A DNA stretch of 64,000 nucleotides from UBA5336 sp964412785 (GTDB lineage Bacteria > Pseudomonadota > Alphaproteobacteria > Caulobacterales > Hyphomonadaceae): assembly GCA_964412785.1 (NCBI GenBank), contig CAYPQD010000012.1, positions 1-64,000 of the forward strand. Reading direction: 5' to 3'. The notes below the pieces were generated by a model, which saw only the letters and a program-made list of their open reading frames with translations, made no database searches and was not told the DNA's origin. Positions 44,556-55,582 of this stretch are shown in pieces. The position numbers and the translations under genes are program-made. Each line of letters begins with the position of its first letter. Within the stretch, counting starts at the first letter, position 1.

Positions 44556-46853
44556 TCAGGCGCCAACGGTCTCCAACTGGGCGCTGGCGTGACCGTCAAT
44601 GTCATAAGCTGCCAGTGCGGCCAGGTTGACCACGTCCGACACGGTTGCGCCGAGCGAGGCGATCTGCACCGGCTTCTGCAGGCCCAGCAACATAGGCCCG
44701 ATCACCGTCGCCTCGCCCATGGAGTTAAGGAGCTTCGTTGCGATCGAGGCGGAATGGATCGCCGGCATGACGAGGACATTGGCAGCACCCGTCAGGCGAG
44801 AAAACGGGTAGACCAGCCTGTGACTGGGGTTCAGCGCCACGTCGGCAGCGATGTCGCCCTCATACTCGAAATCCACGTCACCGCGCGCATCAAGGATCGA
44901 AACCGCTTCGCGAACCTTCTCGATCCGCTCGCCCATCGGGTTACCGAAGGTGGAATAGGAGAGTAGCGCGACCTGCGGCGTGAAGCCAAGCGCGCGCACC
45001 GCGCGGGCCGCTTCGACGGCGATCGCGGCTATCTTGGGGCCGTCTGGCAGTTCCTCGACGCTGGTGTCGGCGATGAACACGGTGCGCCCGCGGCCGATCA
45101 CCATGGACATGCCGATGACCGGCTGGCCGTCAATCGGGTCGAGGACCATGCGTGCGTCATTCAGCGCCACGTCATAGTTCCGGGTGACGCCGGTCACCAT
45201 GCCGTCGGCATCGCCGAGCGCCAGCATGCAGCAGCCGAAGACATTACGGTCCTGGTTGACGAGCCGCTGGGCATCACGCTTCAGGTAGCCGCCCCGTTGC
45301 AGGCGCTCATACAGGTAGTCGGTGTACTCCGGATTGCGGTCCGACATCCGGGCATTGACGATCTCAAGCGCATCGGCGGGCACCCCCATCTGCGCCATGG
45401 TGCGGCTGACACGCTCCTCGCGTCCAATCAGGATGGGGTGTCCGAGCCCCTGATTCTTGAATGCCCAGGCCGCGCGCACGACCTGAGGCTCCTCACCCTC
45501 TGCAAAGACAATGCGCTTCTGGTTGGTGCGCAGATAGTTCTGGATGCCCTGCAGGAAGGAGGCGGTCGGATCAAGCCGGCGGGCCAGCGCCTGGCGATAG
45601 GCCTCCATGTCCTCGATCGGCTTGCGGGCCACGCCGGTGTCCATTGCCGCCTGAGCGATGAAGGGTGGCACGAAGGAAATCAGGCGCGGATCGAAGGGTG
45701 TCGGGATGATGTAGTCGCGCCCGAATTGCGGCCGCGCGCCATGATAGGCAGCGGCGACTTCGTCGGGAACGTCCTCCCGGGCCAGTTGCGCCAGCGCCTT
45801 GGCCGCGGCAACTTTCATTTCCTCATTGATGGAGCGCGCACGCACGTCGAGCGCACCGCGGAAGATATAAGGGAAGCCGAGGACGTTGTTCACCTGGTTG
45901 GGATAGTCGGATCGGCCGGTGGCGATGATTGCGTCGTCGCGCACCTGCTTGATCTCCTCCGGCGTGATCTCCGGATCCGGATTGGCCATGGCGAAGATGA
46001 TCGGGTTGGACGCCATTGCGGCGACCATGTCGGCGGTAACGGCGCCCTTCACGGACAGGCCGAGAAAGCAGTCGGCACCGTCCATGGCTTCTGCAAGAGT
46101 GCGTTTGGCAGTGTCCACGGCGAAGGACGACTTGAACTGGTCCATGCCTTCGCTGCGGCCCTGATAGATGACGCCATTGCGGTCGCACATCAGGATGTTG
46201 TCGCGCTTCACGCCGAGATGCCGGATAAGCCCCGCAACCGAGATGCCCGCTGCGCCGGCGCCTGAGATCGCAACGGTCAGGTCGGCCATCTCGCGGCCGG
46301 TGATCGCACAGGCATTGATGATACCGGCCGCTGCAATGATTGCTGTGCCGTGCTGGTCATCATGGAAGACCGGCACGTCCAGCTCCTCGCGAAGGCGGCT
46401 TTCGATGACAAAGCATTCCGGGGACTTGATGTCCTCCAAATTGATGCCGCCAAAGGTCCGGCCGATATTGCGGACTGTCTCGCAGAAGGCATCAACCTCC
46501 TCGGTCGTCACCTCGATGTCGATGGAGTTGACGTCAGCAAAGCGCTTGAACAGGACGGACTTGCCTTCCATCACCGGCTTTGACGCCATCGCGCCGAGAT
46601 TGCCGAGACCGAGAATGGCTGTGCCATTCGAGATCACCGCGACCATGTTGCCCTTCGCGGTGTACTCATAGGCAAGGTCCTCATCCTCGGCGATCGCGCG
46701 CACCGGCACGGCTACGCCCGGGCTGTAGGCAAGCGACAGGTCGCGCTGGGTGCTCATCGGCTTGGTCGGTACGACCGAAAGCTTTCCGGGAACGGGCAAC
46801 GAATGGAAGTCGAGCGCTTCCTTGTCCGTGAAGTTCGGGCGTTTGCTTGTCAT
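44556..46853 (-). CDS. maeB: NADP-dependent malic enzyme with phosphotransacetylase-like C-domain
   Basis: The 765-aa protein decarboxylates malate to pyruvate with NADP. The N-terminal malic enzyme domain has LSLAYSPGVAVP, GNLGAMASKPVMEGKSVLFK, FHDDQHGTAII and the NADP site VAISGAGAAGISVAGLI. The C-terminal half is a phosphotransacetylase-like regulatory domain (about residues 430-765) with FAEGEEPQVVRAA, lacking proven PTA activity in homologues. This two-domain form is the MaeB type. The start at 46853 gives MTSKRPNFTDKEALDFHS; upstream in-frame sequence belongs to the mutS promoter region. Confidence 0.95.
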   Translation of the reverse strand: MTSKRPNFTDKEALDFHSLPVPGKLSVVPTKPMSTQRDLSLAYSPGVAVPVRAIAEDEDLAYEYTAKGNMVAVISNGTAILGLGNLGAMASKPVMEGKSVLFKRFADVNSIDIEVTTEEVDAFCETVRNIGRTFGGINLEDIKSPECFVIESRLREELDVPVFHDDQHGTAIIAAAGIINACAITGREMADLTVAISGAGAAGISVAGLIRHLGVKRDNILMCDRNGVIYQGRSEGMDQFKSSFAVDTAKRTLAEAMDGADCFLGLSVKGAVTADMVAAMASNPIIFAMANPDPEITPEEIKQVRDDAIIATGRSDYPNQVNNVLGFPYIFRGALDVRARSINEEMKVAAAKALAQLAREDVPDEVAAAYHGARPQFGRDYIIPTPFDPRLISFVPPFIAQAAMDTGVARKPIEDMEAYRQALARRLDPTASFLQGIQNYLRTNQKRIVFAEGEEPQVVRAAWAFKNQGLGHPILIGREERVSRTMAQMGVPADALEIVNARMSDRNPEYTDYLYERLQRGGYLKRDAQRLVNQDRNVFGCCMLALGDADGMVTGVTRNYDVALNDARMVLDPIDGQPVIGMSMVIGRGRTVFIADTSVEELPDGPKIAAIAVEAARAVRALGFTPQVALLSYSTFGNPMGERIEKVREAVSILDARGDVDFEYEGDIAADVALNPSHRLVYPFSRLTGAANVLVMPAIHSASIATKLLNSMGEATVIGPMLLGLQKPVQIASLGATVSDVVNLAALAAYDIDGHASAQLETVGA

Positions 46854-47041
46854 CGGGCGTGCCTTTGCGTCTCCCCGGCGGACCGGCATTTCGGAAGGTG
46901 AGGCCGTGGACACTAGGCGCCTCCGCAACCGGCCACAAGCCGGCCAGTCCCTTGCGCCTGCGCCGCCGCCTGCAGGCTCTGGGAACGCAGGTTCCATGCC
47001 AGGGTTTGCAGCCGGCGAGGCATCGCGATACTCCCGGCGCC

Positions 47042-49759
47042 ATGGCGGACACGCAGACAGAGGAAACCGGGCGCCGCGACAGCGCACGCAAGGGCGGCCC
47101 GACCAAGGGTCCCTCCCCCTTCCTTGCCCAGTATCTGGAGATCAAGGCGCAGCACCCCGACGCGCTCCTGTTCTTCCGAATGGGCGATTTCTACGAGCTG
47201 TTCTTCAACGATGCCGAGCGCGCCGCCGCAATCCTCGACATCACCCTGACCGCGCGCGGAGAGCATGACGGGCGACCGATCCCGATGGCCGGCGTGCCCT
47301 TTCACGCTGCGGAAAGCTACCTGGCACGCCTGATCCGCGCCGGCGAGCGGGTGGCGGTGTGCGAGCAGACCGAGACGCCGGACGAGGCGAGAAAGCGCGG
47401 CTCCAAGGCGATCGTCAACCGCGAGATCGTGCGGGTGGTCACCCCGGGAACGCTGACCGAGGACACGCTCCTGCCGGCGCGATTGGGCCAGGCGCTGGTG
47501 GCGCTGGCCACCAGCGCCGGCGGCAGTGAGGCGAGCCTTGCCGCCTGCGATGTCTCCACCGGTGCCTTCGAGATCGAGACCGGCACGCCGGACGCGATCG
47601 CCGAAGCGCTCGCTGCCCGGCCGGTCAGCGAACTGGTCCTGACCGAAGGCGCGCGCGCAGACGGCCACGTCGCCGTACTCATCGCCGGCATCGAGGCACC
47701 GGTGACAACCCGACCGGACCGCGAAGCGTCGCCAGCGGCCGGCGAGCGACGCCTCAAGGACGCGTTCGGCCTCGCCGCCCTTGATGCCTTCGGTGCGCTC
47801 TCCCGCAGCGAATTGTCAGCCTGTGGCCTGCTGATGGGTTATCTCAGCCTGACTCAGGCTGGCAGGCCGATCCGGCTCGACCCGCCGCGGCGCCGGACTG
47901 GCGACAGCGCCGCGCTCGCGATCGACCCGGCAAGCCGGGCAAGCCTTGAACTGGAGTCCCGCCAGGCTGGCGGGCGGGCTGGCTCGCTGATCGCCACCCT
48001 CGACCGCACCCGCACGGCGCCGGGCGCGCGCCTGCTGGCCGAACGCCTCGCCCGGCCGTCGCGCGACCACGCCGAGATTGCCGCGCGCCAGGACGCGCTC
48101 GCCTTCCTGCTCGACGATTCGGACCTGCGCAGCGACCTGAGTGCGCTCCTCAGGACAACACCGGACCTCGAACGCGCGCGCATGCGCCTGAGACTTGGCC
48201 GCGGCGGGCCGCGCGACCTGAAGGCGCTCGGCACAGCGCTTGCCAGGGGCGAGACGCTCGTCGCCGCCCTCGCGCGCCGCGGAGCCGTCCTGCCGAAGCG
48301 GTTGGAGGCAGCGGCCAGCGCCCTCACGCTGTCGAACTGGCCGGAGCTTGGCCAGCTCGCCGCCGACCTGCGCCGAGCGCTTAGCGACGACCCACCGGCG
48401 CTGGCGCGCGAGGGCGGTTTCATCGCGCAGGGCTGGGATGCCGCCCTCGATGCCGTGCGCAGCCTGCGCGATGATAGCCGCAAGGTGATCGCCGAGCACC
48501 AGTCGAGTTATTCGCAGGCGACGGGGATCGGTGCCCTCAAGATTCGCTACAACTCCATGCTCGGCTACTTCATAGAAGTGCCGGCGCGCCATGCCGAAAC
48601 CCTGGTGTCGCCGCCACACGAGACGACATTCATCCATCGCCAAACCCTCGCCAGTGCCGTGCGCTTCTCCACCCGCGAGTTGAACGAACTGGCCGGGCGC
48701 ATCTCCCGCGCTGAAGAGGAGGCGCGGGCCCGCGAGGTCGCCCTGTTCGAGGGGTTCAGCACCCGCGTCGAAGCCGCGTCCGACGGGCTCGCCGGCGCCG
48801 CAGGGGCGCTTGCGGAGTTCGACGTGGCCGTGGCGCTCGCCGACTGGGCGGAGGAAACCGGAGCGGTCCGCCCCGAGATTGTCGATGCGCCCGTGTTCGA
48901 GGCGGACGGACTGCGTCATCCGGTGGTGGAGGCAGCGCTGAAGCGCAATGGTGAGGGCTTTACCGCCAATCACCTGCGCCTTGACGCCGCCGGCGAGGCG
49001 GGGCCGCGGCTGCTCGTTGTCACCGGCCCCAACATGGCCGGCAAGTCGACCTATCTGCGCCAGGCTGCGCTTGCGGTCATACTCGCCCAGTCAGGCAGTT
49101 TCGTGCCGGCCCGACAGCTCCGCCTCGGCCTCGCCGACCGGGTGTTCTCCCGCGTTGGCGCCGCCGACGATCTCTCGCGAGGGCGCTCCACATTCATGGT
49201 CGAAATGGTCGAGACCGCCGCCATCCTGAGCCAGGCCACGGAGCATAGCCTGGTCATCCTCGACGAGGTCGGCCGCGGTACCTCCACCTATGACGGCCTC
49301 GCCATCGCCTGGGCGGCGGTGGAGCACCTGCACGACGTCAACCGCTGCCGCGCCCTCTTTGCGACCCATTATCACGAATTGACCGGTCTGGCCGATGACC
49401 TGCCGGCAGCGGCGAACGCCTCGCTGCGCGCCAGGGAGTGGAAGGACGAGCTTGTGTTCCTGCACGAGGTGCAGCCCGGCCCCGCCGACCGCTCCTATGG
49501 GATCGAGGTTGCCCGCCTTGCCGGTCTGCCGCGCCGGGCGGTTGCGCGCGCCCGCGCCATCCTGAAACGGCTGGAGGCGGACAAGGGCAGGGTCGAGGCA
49601 CTTCCCCTGTTTGCCGCCCTGCCGGAGGCCGGCGAGGAGGCCGCCGCGTGCGAACCCTCAGAGGTGGAGCGCCTTCTCGGCGAGATCGACCCGGACGCGC
49701 TGACGCCGCGTGAGGCGCTGGAACTCGTCTACCGGCTGAAAACGCTCATCCGCCCCTGA
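47042..49759 (+). CDS. mutS: DNA mismatch repair protein MutS
   Basis: MutS (905 aa) recognises mismatches. The Phe-x-Glu mismatch motif lies in FFRMGDFYELFFNDA near residues 50-60; the core, lever and clamp domains are complete; the ATPase has TGPNMAGKSTYLRQ (Walker A), LVILDEVGRGTSTYDG (Walker B) and FATHYHEL. The ATG at 47042 gives a normal start. It is divergent from maeB (188-bp gap with no clear boxes). Its TGA is directly abutted by the stop of the convergent bolA gene (TGATCA). Confidence 0.97.
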   Translation: MADTQTEETGRRDSARKGGPTKGPSPFLAQYLEIKAQHPDALLFFRMGDFYELFFNDAERAAAILDITLTARGEHDGRPIPMAGVPFHAAESYLARLIRAGERVAVCEQTETPDEARKRGSKAIVNREIVRVVTPGTLTEDTLLPARLGQALVALATSAGGSEASLAACDVSTGAFEIETGTPDAIAEALAARPVSELVLTEGARADGHVAVLIAGIEAPVTTRPDREASPAAGERRLKDAFGLAALDAFGALSRSELSACGLLMGYLSLTQAGRPIRLDPPRRRTGDSAALAIDPASRASLELESRQAGGRAGSLIATLDRTRTAPGARLLAERLARPSRDHAEIAARQDALAFLLDDSDLRSDLSALLRTTPDLERARMRLRLGRGGPRDLKALGTALARGETLVAALARRGAVLPKRLEAAASALTLSNWPELGQLAADLRRALSDDPPALAREGGFIAQGWDAALDAVRSLRDDSRKVIAEHQSSYSQATGIGALKIRYNSMLGYFIEVPARHAETLVSPPHETTFIHRQTLASAVRFSTRELNELAGRISRAEEEARAREVALFEGFSTRVEAASDGLAGAAGALAEFDVAVALADWAEETGAVRPEIVDAPVFEADGLRHPVVEAALKRNGEGFTANHLRLDAAGEAGPRLLVVTGPNMAGKSTYLRQAALAVILAQSGSFVPARQLRLGLADRVFSRVGAADDLSRGRSTFMVEMVETAAILSQATEHSLVILDEVGRGTSTYDGLAIAWAAVEHLHDVNRCRALFATHYHELTGLADDLPAAANASLRAREWKDELVFLHEVQPGPADRSYGIEVARLAGLPRRAVARARAILKRLEADKGRVEALPLFAALPEAGEEAAACEPSEVERLLGEIDPDALTPREALELVYRLKTLIRP

Positions 49760-49996
49760 TCATGCTTCCGGTGCGCGGGTTTTCAGCGCAAGGGCGTGCA
49801 GCTCGCCGCCCATTTTTCCCTTCAGCGCAGCATAGACAAGCTGGTGCTGCCTGACCCGGGGCATGCCGGAAAACCGTGCACTGACAATCTCCGCCTGCCA
49901 GTGATCATTGTCACCGGCAAGGTCGGTCAGCGTGATGTCTGCATCCGGAAACGCCTCGCGCAGATGCGCCTCAAGGGTGGAACGGCTCATCGCCAT
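49760..49996 (-). CDS. BolA-family protein
   Basis: The 78-aa protein has the BolA fold: STLEAHLREAFPDADITLTDLAGDNDHWQAEI, then RQHQLVYAALKGKMGGELHALALKT with the conserved iron-sulfur-ligand His. Together with monothiol glutaredoxins, BolA proteins handle 2Fe-2S clusters. It is 5 bp after purL; the GGAGG in the last purL codons is its ribosome binding site, so translation is coupled. purL-bolA is a common alphaproteobacterial order, although the usual glutaredoxin gene is missing here, with mutS following. Confidence 0.92.
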   Translation of the reverse strand: MAMSRSTLEAHLREAFPDADITLTDLAGDNDHWQAEIVSARFSGMPRVRQHQLVYAALKGKMGGELHALALKTRAPEA

Positions 49997-50001
49997 GGTC
50001 T

Positions 50002-52272
<2,271 letters not shown>

Positions 52273-52409
52273 GGTCTCACCTAGCCAATTGCACCGGCCG
52301 TGGCGAGCCCCAGCGCGCCGGAGGGAAACACGCGCGCCCGGGCGTGTACTTGCACGGCGCGCGCGCGACACGCAAAAGGGCACAAGGAGCGGCAGGAGAG
52401 GCCGGCCGG

Positions 52410-53522
52410 ATGCAACGCAGGCATTTCCTAGCCACGGTCGGCGGGCTTTCCCTTGCGGCCTGCACTACGATGCCTGCGCCGGCCATCCCCAATACACCGT
52501 CACCACTCGCCCCGGTGCTCGCGCGCCACGAGCGCATTACCCGGACCGTTGTGGGCCTTCGCCCCTTTCGGCCGCAGGGCTTCCGCCTCGAGCGTGAGGA
52601 TCTTGCCGGCAAAGTGGTAATCCACAATTATGGCCATGGCGGCTGCGGCGTGACCCTGTCCTGGGGCACAGCCGCGGCGGCCGCAGAGATGGCGCGAGCC
52701 GAGGGCGAGCCGAGCGTCGCCGTGCTTGGCGCCGGCGTGATGGGGATCACGGCCGCTTTGCTGCTTGCGCGTGCCGGCCATCAGGTGCGCGTCCTCGCCG
52801 CCGAATTGCCGCCGCACACCACCTCGAACATTGCCGGCGCGCTCTGGCTGCCCTCGGGGCTTTATGACCGGTCGGTCGCGAGCAAGGACTTCCACCGCGT
52901 CAACTGGCAGATGACCCGCCGCGCCCATCGTGGTTTCCTGCCCTATGTCAACCGTCCGGGCTATGGCGTCTACTGGGTCGACCATTCCGATCTCTCCAAT
53001 CGCCCGCCCTCCGGCCATGCGATGACCGGCGGTGATGACCTCTACCCGGAGATCCGCCGCCTGGCGTCCGGCACCCGCTTCGGTTTCCCATACGAGACGC
53101 GGTACCGGACGCTGATGATCGACCCGGACCATTATCTCGATGCGCTGATGCAGGACGCCCAGCTTGCCGGAGCCCTGTTCGAACAGCGCCGCCTTGAGGG
53201 GCTCGACGCGGTGCTGGACCTGCCCGAGCGCGTGATCGTCAATTGCCTCGGCCTCGGCGCGCGCCTCTTCGGCGATCACGACCTGATCGCGGTCAGGGGC
53301 CAACTCTCTCACCTCCTGCCGCAACCGGAAATCACCTATTCCTATATCGCACCGGGCGAGGGCGGCACGCTCTACATGTTCCCGCGCCGCACCGGCCTGA
53401 TCCTTGGCGGCACGCACCAGCGCGGCATCGACACACGCGACATCGACGACACGCACGTCGCGCGCATGATCGCCGGGCATGACGCATTGGCCGGGAAACT
53501 GAAGTCGACCCCGCTCGCCTGA
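52410..53522 (+). CDS. secreted DAAO-like flavoprotein with C-terminal family motif moved to the N-terminus
   Basis: The 370-aa product begins with a twin-arginine-like signal (MQRRHFLATVGG) and a lipobox-like L-A-A-C. Residues 49-94 contain GLRPFRPQGFRLERE and VIHNYGHGGCGVTLSWG, which in D-amino-acid oxidases form the C-terminal end (substrate Arg and FAD segment). Only after this comes the dinucleotide motif VAVLGAGVMGITAALLLARAG (from 103), normally at the very N-terminus, then IAGALWLPSG, a middle with VIVNCLGLGARL, and an end TLYMFPRRTGLILGGTHQRG. The motif order equals a circular permutation of DAAO. It likely oxidises an amino acid or amine outside the cytoplasm; substrate unknown. GGAGAGG precedes the ATG. 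Its TGA begins repeat R7. Confidence 0.75.
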   Translation: MQRRHFLATVGGLSLAACTTMPAPAIPNTPSPLAPVLARHERITRTVVGLRPFRPQGFRLEREDLAGKVVIHNYGHGGCGVTLSWGTAAAAAEMARAEGEPSVAVLGAGVMGITAALLLARAGHQVRVLAAELPPHTTSNIAGALWLPSGLYDRSVASKDFHRVNWQMTRRAHRGFLPYVNRPGYGVYWVDHSDLSNRPPSGHAMTGGDDLYPEIRRLASGTRFGFPYETRYRTLMIDPDHYLDALMQDAQLAGALFEQRRLEGLDAVLDLPERVIVNCLGLGARLFGDHDLIAVRGQLSHLLPQPEITYSYIAPGEGGTLYMFPRRTGLILGGTHQRGIDTRDIDDTHVARMIAGHDALAGKLKSTPLA

Positions 53523-53638
53523 TCACACTGTTGCGACCGCGAGCCGCGCAAACGCAGGCTCGTCACGCATGCCGACGCGCAGTCGCGCTCGGCCTCGCGC
53601 TGCAAGGATCGGTTTTGGCTCCATGCAGCTCGGTATCA
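53520..53638 (-). repeat. TGATACC-ended interspersed repeat, degenerate copy R7 (119 bp)
   Basis: It starts at the stop codon of the DAAO-like gene with TGATCACACTG (worn TGATACCAGTG). The first half has lost both hairpins, but the second half keeps GCCGACGCGCAGTCGCGCT, CTGCAAGGATCGGTTTTGG, CTCCATGCAGC and CGGTATCA. The total length equals intact copies, so it is decayed by substitution rather than truncated. Confidence 0.75.
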
Positions 53639-53732
53639 ATCCTCGGCCGATGCCCGCATCTCCCTGCAGTGTGCTCCTCGCCAGCACGAACGCTGCAGGC
53701 CATCAGACGGTCGGAATTGGGATGAAACCGCC

Positions 53733-54395
53733 CTAACCCGCCTGCAGGAGGCTCTCGAACAGGCCACGGCCATCGCCGCCGCCCTCATGGCCGCCAATGG
53801 CGCGCTCAGGGTGCGGCATCAGGCCGAGCACGCGGCCATTCGGCGATGCGATGCCGGCAATATCGCGGGCCGACCCATTGGGATTGACGAGATAACGGAA
53901 GACCACCCGGCCCTGCGCCTCCAGCCGGTCGAGGGTCTCCTCGTCGGCGACATAGTTGCCGTCATGGTGGGCCACCGGCATCACCAACTGCGCACCCGCC
54001 CCATAGGCGGTGGTGAACGGCCCGCGGATCTGTTCCACCCGCAGGGGGACGGGCCTGCAGACAAAGTCGAGCCCGGCATTGCGCATCAGCGCACCCGGCA
54101 GGAGACCGGTCTCGGTCAGCACCTGGAAACCGTTGCAGATGCCAAGCACGTAACCGCCTCGTGCCGCATGGGCCCGCAGCGGCGCGATTGCCGGCGCGTT
54201 GGCTGCCATCGCACCACAGCGCAGATAGTCGCCATAGGAGAAGCCACCCGGCACAATGACCAGGTCGAGCCCGTTCGGCCAGTCGGTGTCCTTGTGCCAG
54301 AGCATGGCCGGCGGCGTGCCGGTCAGCTGCTGCAACGCCACAGCCGCATCACGGTCGCAGTTCGATCCCGGAAAGACGAGAACGCCAGCTTTCAT
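53733..54395 (-). CDS. purQ: phosphoribosylformylglycinamidine synthase subunit PurQ
   Basis: PurQ (220 aa) is the class I glutamine amidotransferase that feeds ammonia to PurL. VLVFPGSNCDRDAA at the N-terminus, GICNGFQVL with the nucleophilic Cys near residue 87, and LMPHPERAIGGHEG with the catalytic His and Glu are present. It is separated from purS by two unknown genes, unlike the usual purS-purQ pair. Between R7 and its stop lies an imperfect inverted repeat (CTGCAG/GTGCT..AGCAC..CTGCAG) that may act as terminator. Confidence 0.97.
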   Translation of the reverse strand: MKAGVLVFPGSNCDRDAAVALQQLTGTPPAMLWHKDTDWPNGLDLVIVPGGFSYGDYLRCGAMAANAPAIAPLRAHAARGGYVLGICNGFQVLTETGLLPGALMRNAGLDFVCRPVPLRVEQIRGPFTTAYGAGAQLVMPVAHHDGNYVADEETLDRLEAQGRVVFRYLVNPNGSARDIAGIASPNGRVLGLMPHPERAIGGHEGGGDGRGLFESLLQAG

Positions 54396-54485
54396 GGCCG
54401 CCGCTATAGCAGGCTTTGGCCCGGCGCAAAGCCGACCTCTGCCGTCCGACCGGAGAGACGCCCCGCGCGTGCATGGCGGGGCGCG

Positions 54486-54713
54486 TCATGCCCTGTCGGC
54501 CTGGAGATAGTCGAATTCGAACGAGGCCGGCAGCAGGCTGTCGCCGCCCATCAGCTCGGCCAACAGGTCAATCTGCGGCAGCGGCTCCAGCGCGTCGATC
54601 GCGCCGAGGTCCGCACGGGAGAACGCGCCGCCTGCGAGGAGGTCGGCCTGCGAGCCGGCATCGAAGATCGCCATGTTCGGCTCAAACAGCGTACTGCCGG
54701 AGGACGGCTCCAC
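54486..54713 (-). CDS. uncharacterised 75-aa protein, possibly the 3' part of a broken gene
   Basis: The frame begins at GTG 54713 and has strong GC at third positions, like real genes here. The product is acidic and Leu-rich (AIFDAGSQADLLAGGAFSRA, LEPLPQIDLLAELMGG) with no recognised family. Upstream, in the same frame, a TAA at 54738-54740 is preceded by a short start: ATG at 54758 with GGGAG seven bases before it, coding M-L-K-F-A-L. One changed base at the TAA would join both into a protein of about 90 aa. It may thus be a pseudogene, a gene with a leader peptide, or a real GTG-initiated gene lacking a good ribosome binding site. Confidence 0.4.
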   Translation of the reverse strand: MEPSSGSTLFEPNMAIFDAGSQADLLAGGAFSRADLGAIDALEPLPQIDLLAELMGGDSLLPASFEFDYLQADRA

Positions 54714-54860
54714 AGTGAATATGTATATATTACCAGATTACAGTGCAAATTTCAGCATGCAAAACTCCCATTTCTTTTCTCGAATTCATTTTGAACGGAA
54801 TCTATACCAGTATTTGTCGCGCACATAAGAAATAATTGGAAAATGACCGGTCTCTGAATA
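54714..54860. other. AT-rich islet between purQ and purS
   Basis: About 140 bp are markedly A/T-rich in an otherwise GC-rich region, with runs such as GTATATATTAC and AAGAAATAATTGG. It could be the promoter of the small minus-strand gene and of purQ, or foreign DNA. It has no gene of its own except the six-codon frame described with the 54486-54713 gene. Confidence 0.5.
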
Positions 54861-54865
54861 CGTGT

Positions 54866-55240
54866 TCAGAAGCCGGGGCCCACTGTGCCGGCAGCGACGC
54901 GCTCAGCCCGCTTCTCCAGGGCGAACCCGCGATTGTCCCGACAAGCGGCCAGCATGGTGCGCGCCACAGTGTCGGCCGGTGCCGAGAAGCGCGCCTCCTC
55001 CCCGTCGATCACCAGGTCGCAGTCGCAGTCCCGGCCGACGGCCTCCAGCGGCGCGCCTCCCGCCGGAAAGGTCACGCTCTGGCGCAGCATTGGACATCCG
55101 TCGCGCACCCGCGCCTGCAACTCCGTGAGGTGCGTGGCGCCGGCCTCACTCCACCTGATCGAGCGCGGCGCGCAGGACTGCGCCTGGCTGACTGGTGCCA
55201 GGAGCGAGGCCGCGAACAGTGTTGCGGCGAAACGTTTCAT
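54866..55240 (-). CDS. secreted cysteine-rich hypothetical protein
   Basis: The 124-aa product begins MKRFAATLFAASLLAPVSQAQ, a clear Sec signal peptide. The mature part has five Cys (SCAPRS, DGCPM, RDCDCDLV, AACRDN), suggesting disulfide bonds in the periplasm. No family is recognised. Codon use is like neighbouring genes. It lies between purS and the small 54486-54713 gene, in the place where purQ normally follows purS; co-transcription with purC-purS is possible. Confidence 0.65.
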   Translation of the reverse strand: MKRFAATLFAASLLAPVSQAQSCAPRSIRWSEAGATHLTELQARVRDGCPMLRQSVTFPAGGAPLEAVGRDCDCDLVIDGEEARFSAPADTVARTMLAACRDNRGFALEKRAERVAAGTVGPGF

Positions 55241-55315
55241 GGCATTCCCCCTCGCGGGCAAGCTGCTCGGGGCCTGCGCCCGCACGGCGCACGCATGCAA
55301 GCGCGCGGCCATCCT

Positions 55316-55558
55316 TCAAACAAGCTCGATCGTGTAGCGCTCGATCACCGTGTTAGCGAGAAGCTGCTCGCACATGGCGCGCACCCGCGCCTCCGCCTCC
55401 TCACGCGCCAGCCCGTCCTCCAGGTCAAGCTCGATCAACTTGCCGACCCTGGCGCCTTCCACCTCTGCGAAGCCGAGCCGCTCCAGGGCGTTCGCCACCG
55501 CCTTGCCCTGCGGGTCGAGGACGCCCGGTTTCAGGCCCACATGCACGATTGCCTTCAT
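55316..55558 (-). CDS. purS: phosphoribosylformylglycinamidine synthase subunit PurS
   Basis: PurS (80 aa) bridges PurQ and PurL in the FGAM synthase complex of bacteria with the small PurL. MKAIVHVGLKPGVLDPQGKA and the ending ANTVIERYTIEL-V match the family fully. GGGGAGAC is a likely ribosome binding site. It follows purC by 24 bp. Confidence 0.96.
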   Translation of the reverse strand: MKAIVHVGLKPGVLDPQGKAVANALERLGFAEVEGARVGKLIELDLEDGLAREEAEARVRAMCEQLLANTVIERYTIELV

Positions 55559-55582
55559 CGCTGCGTCTCCCCGTCCGGCCGG

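Noticed and set aside
46854..47041. Extended N-termini for maeB and mutS reading into their shared upstream gap
   Set aside because: The two extensions overlap each other on opposite strands and lack conserved residues; the internal ATGs give family-typical starts.
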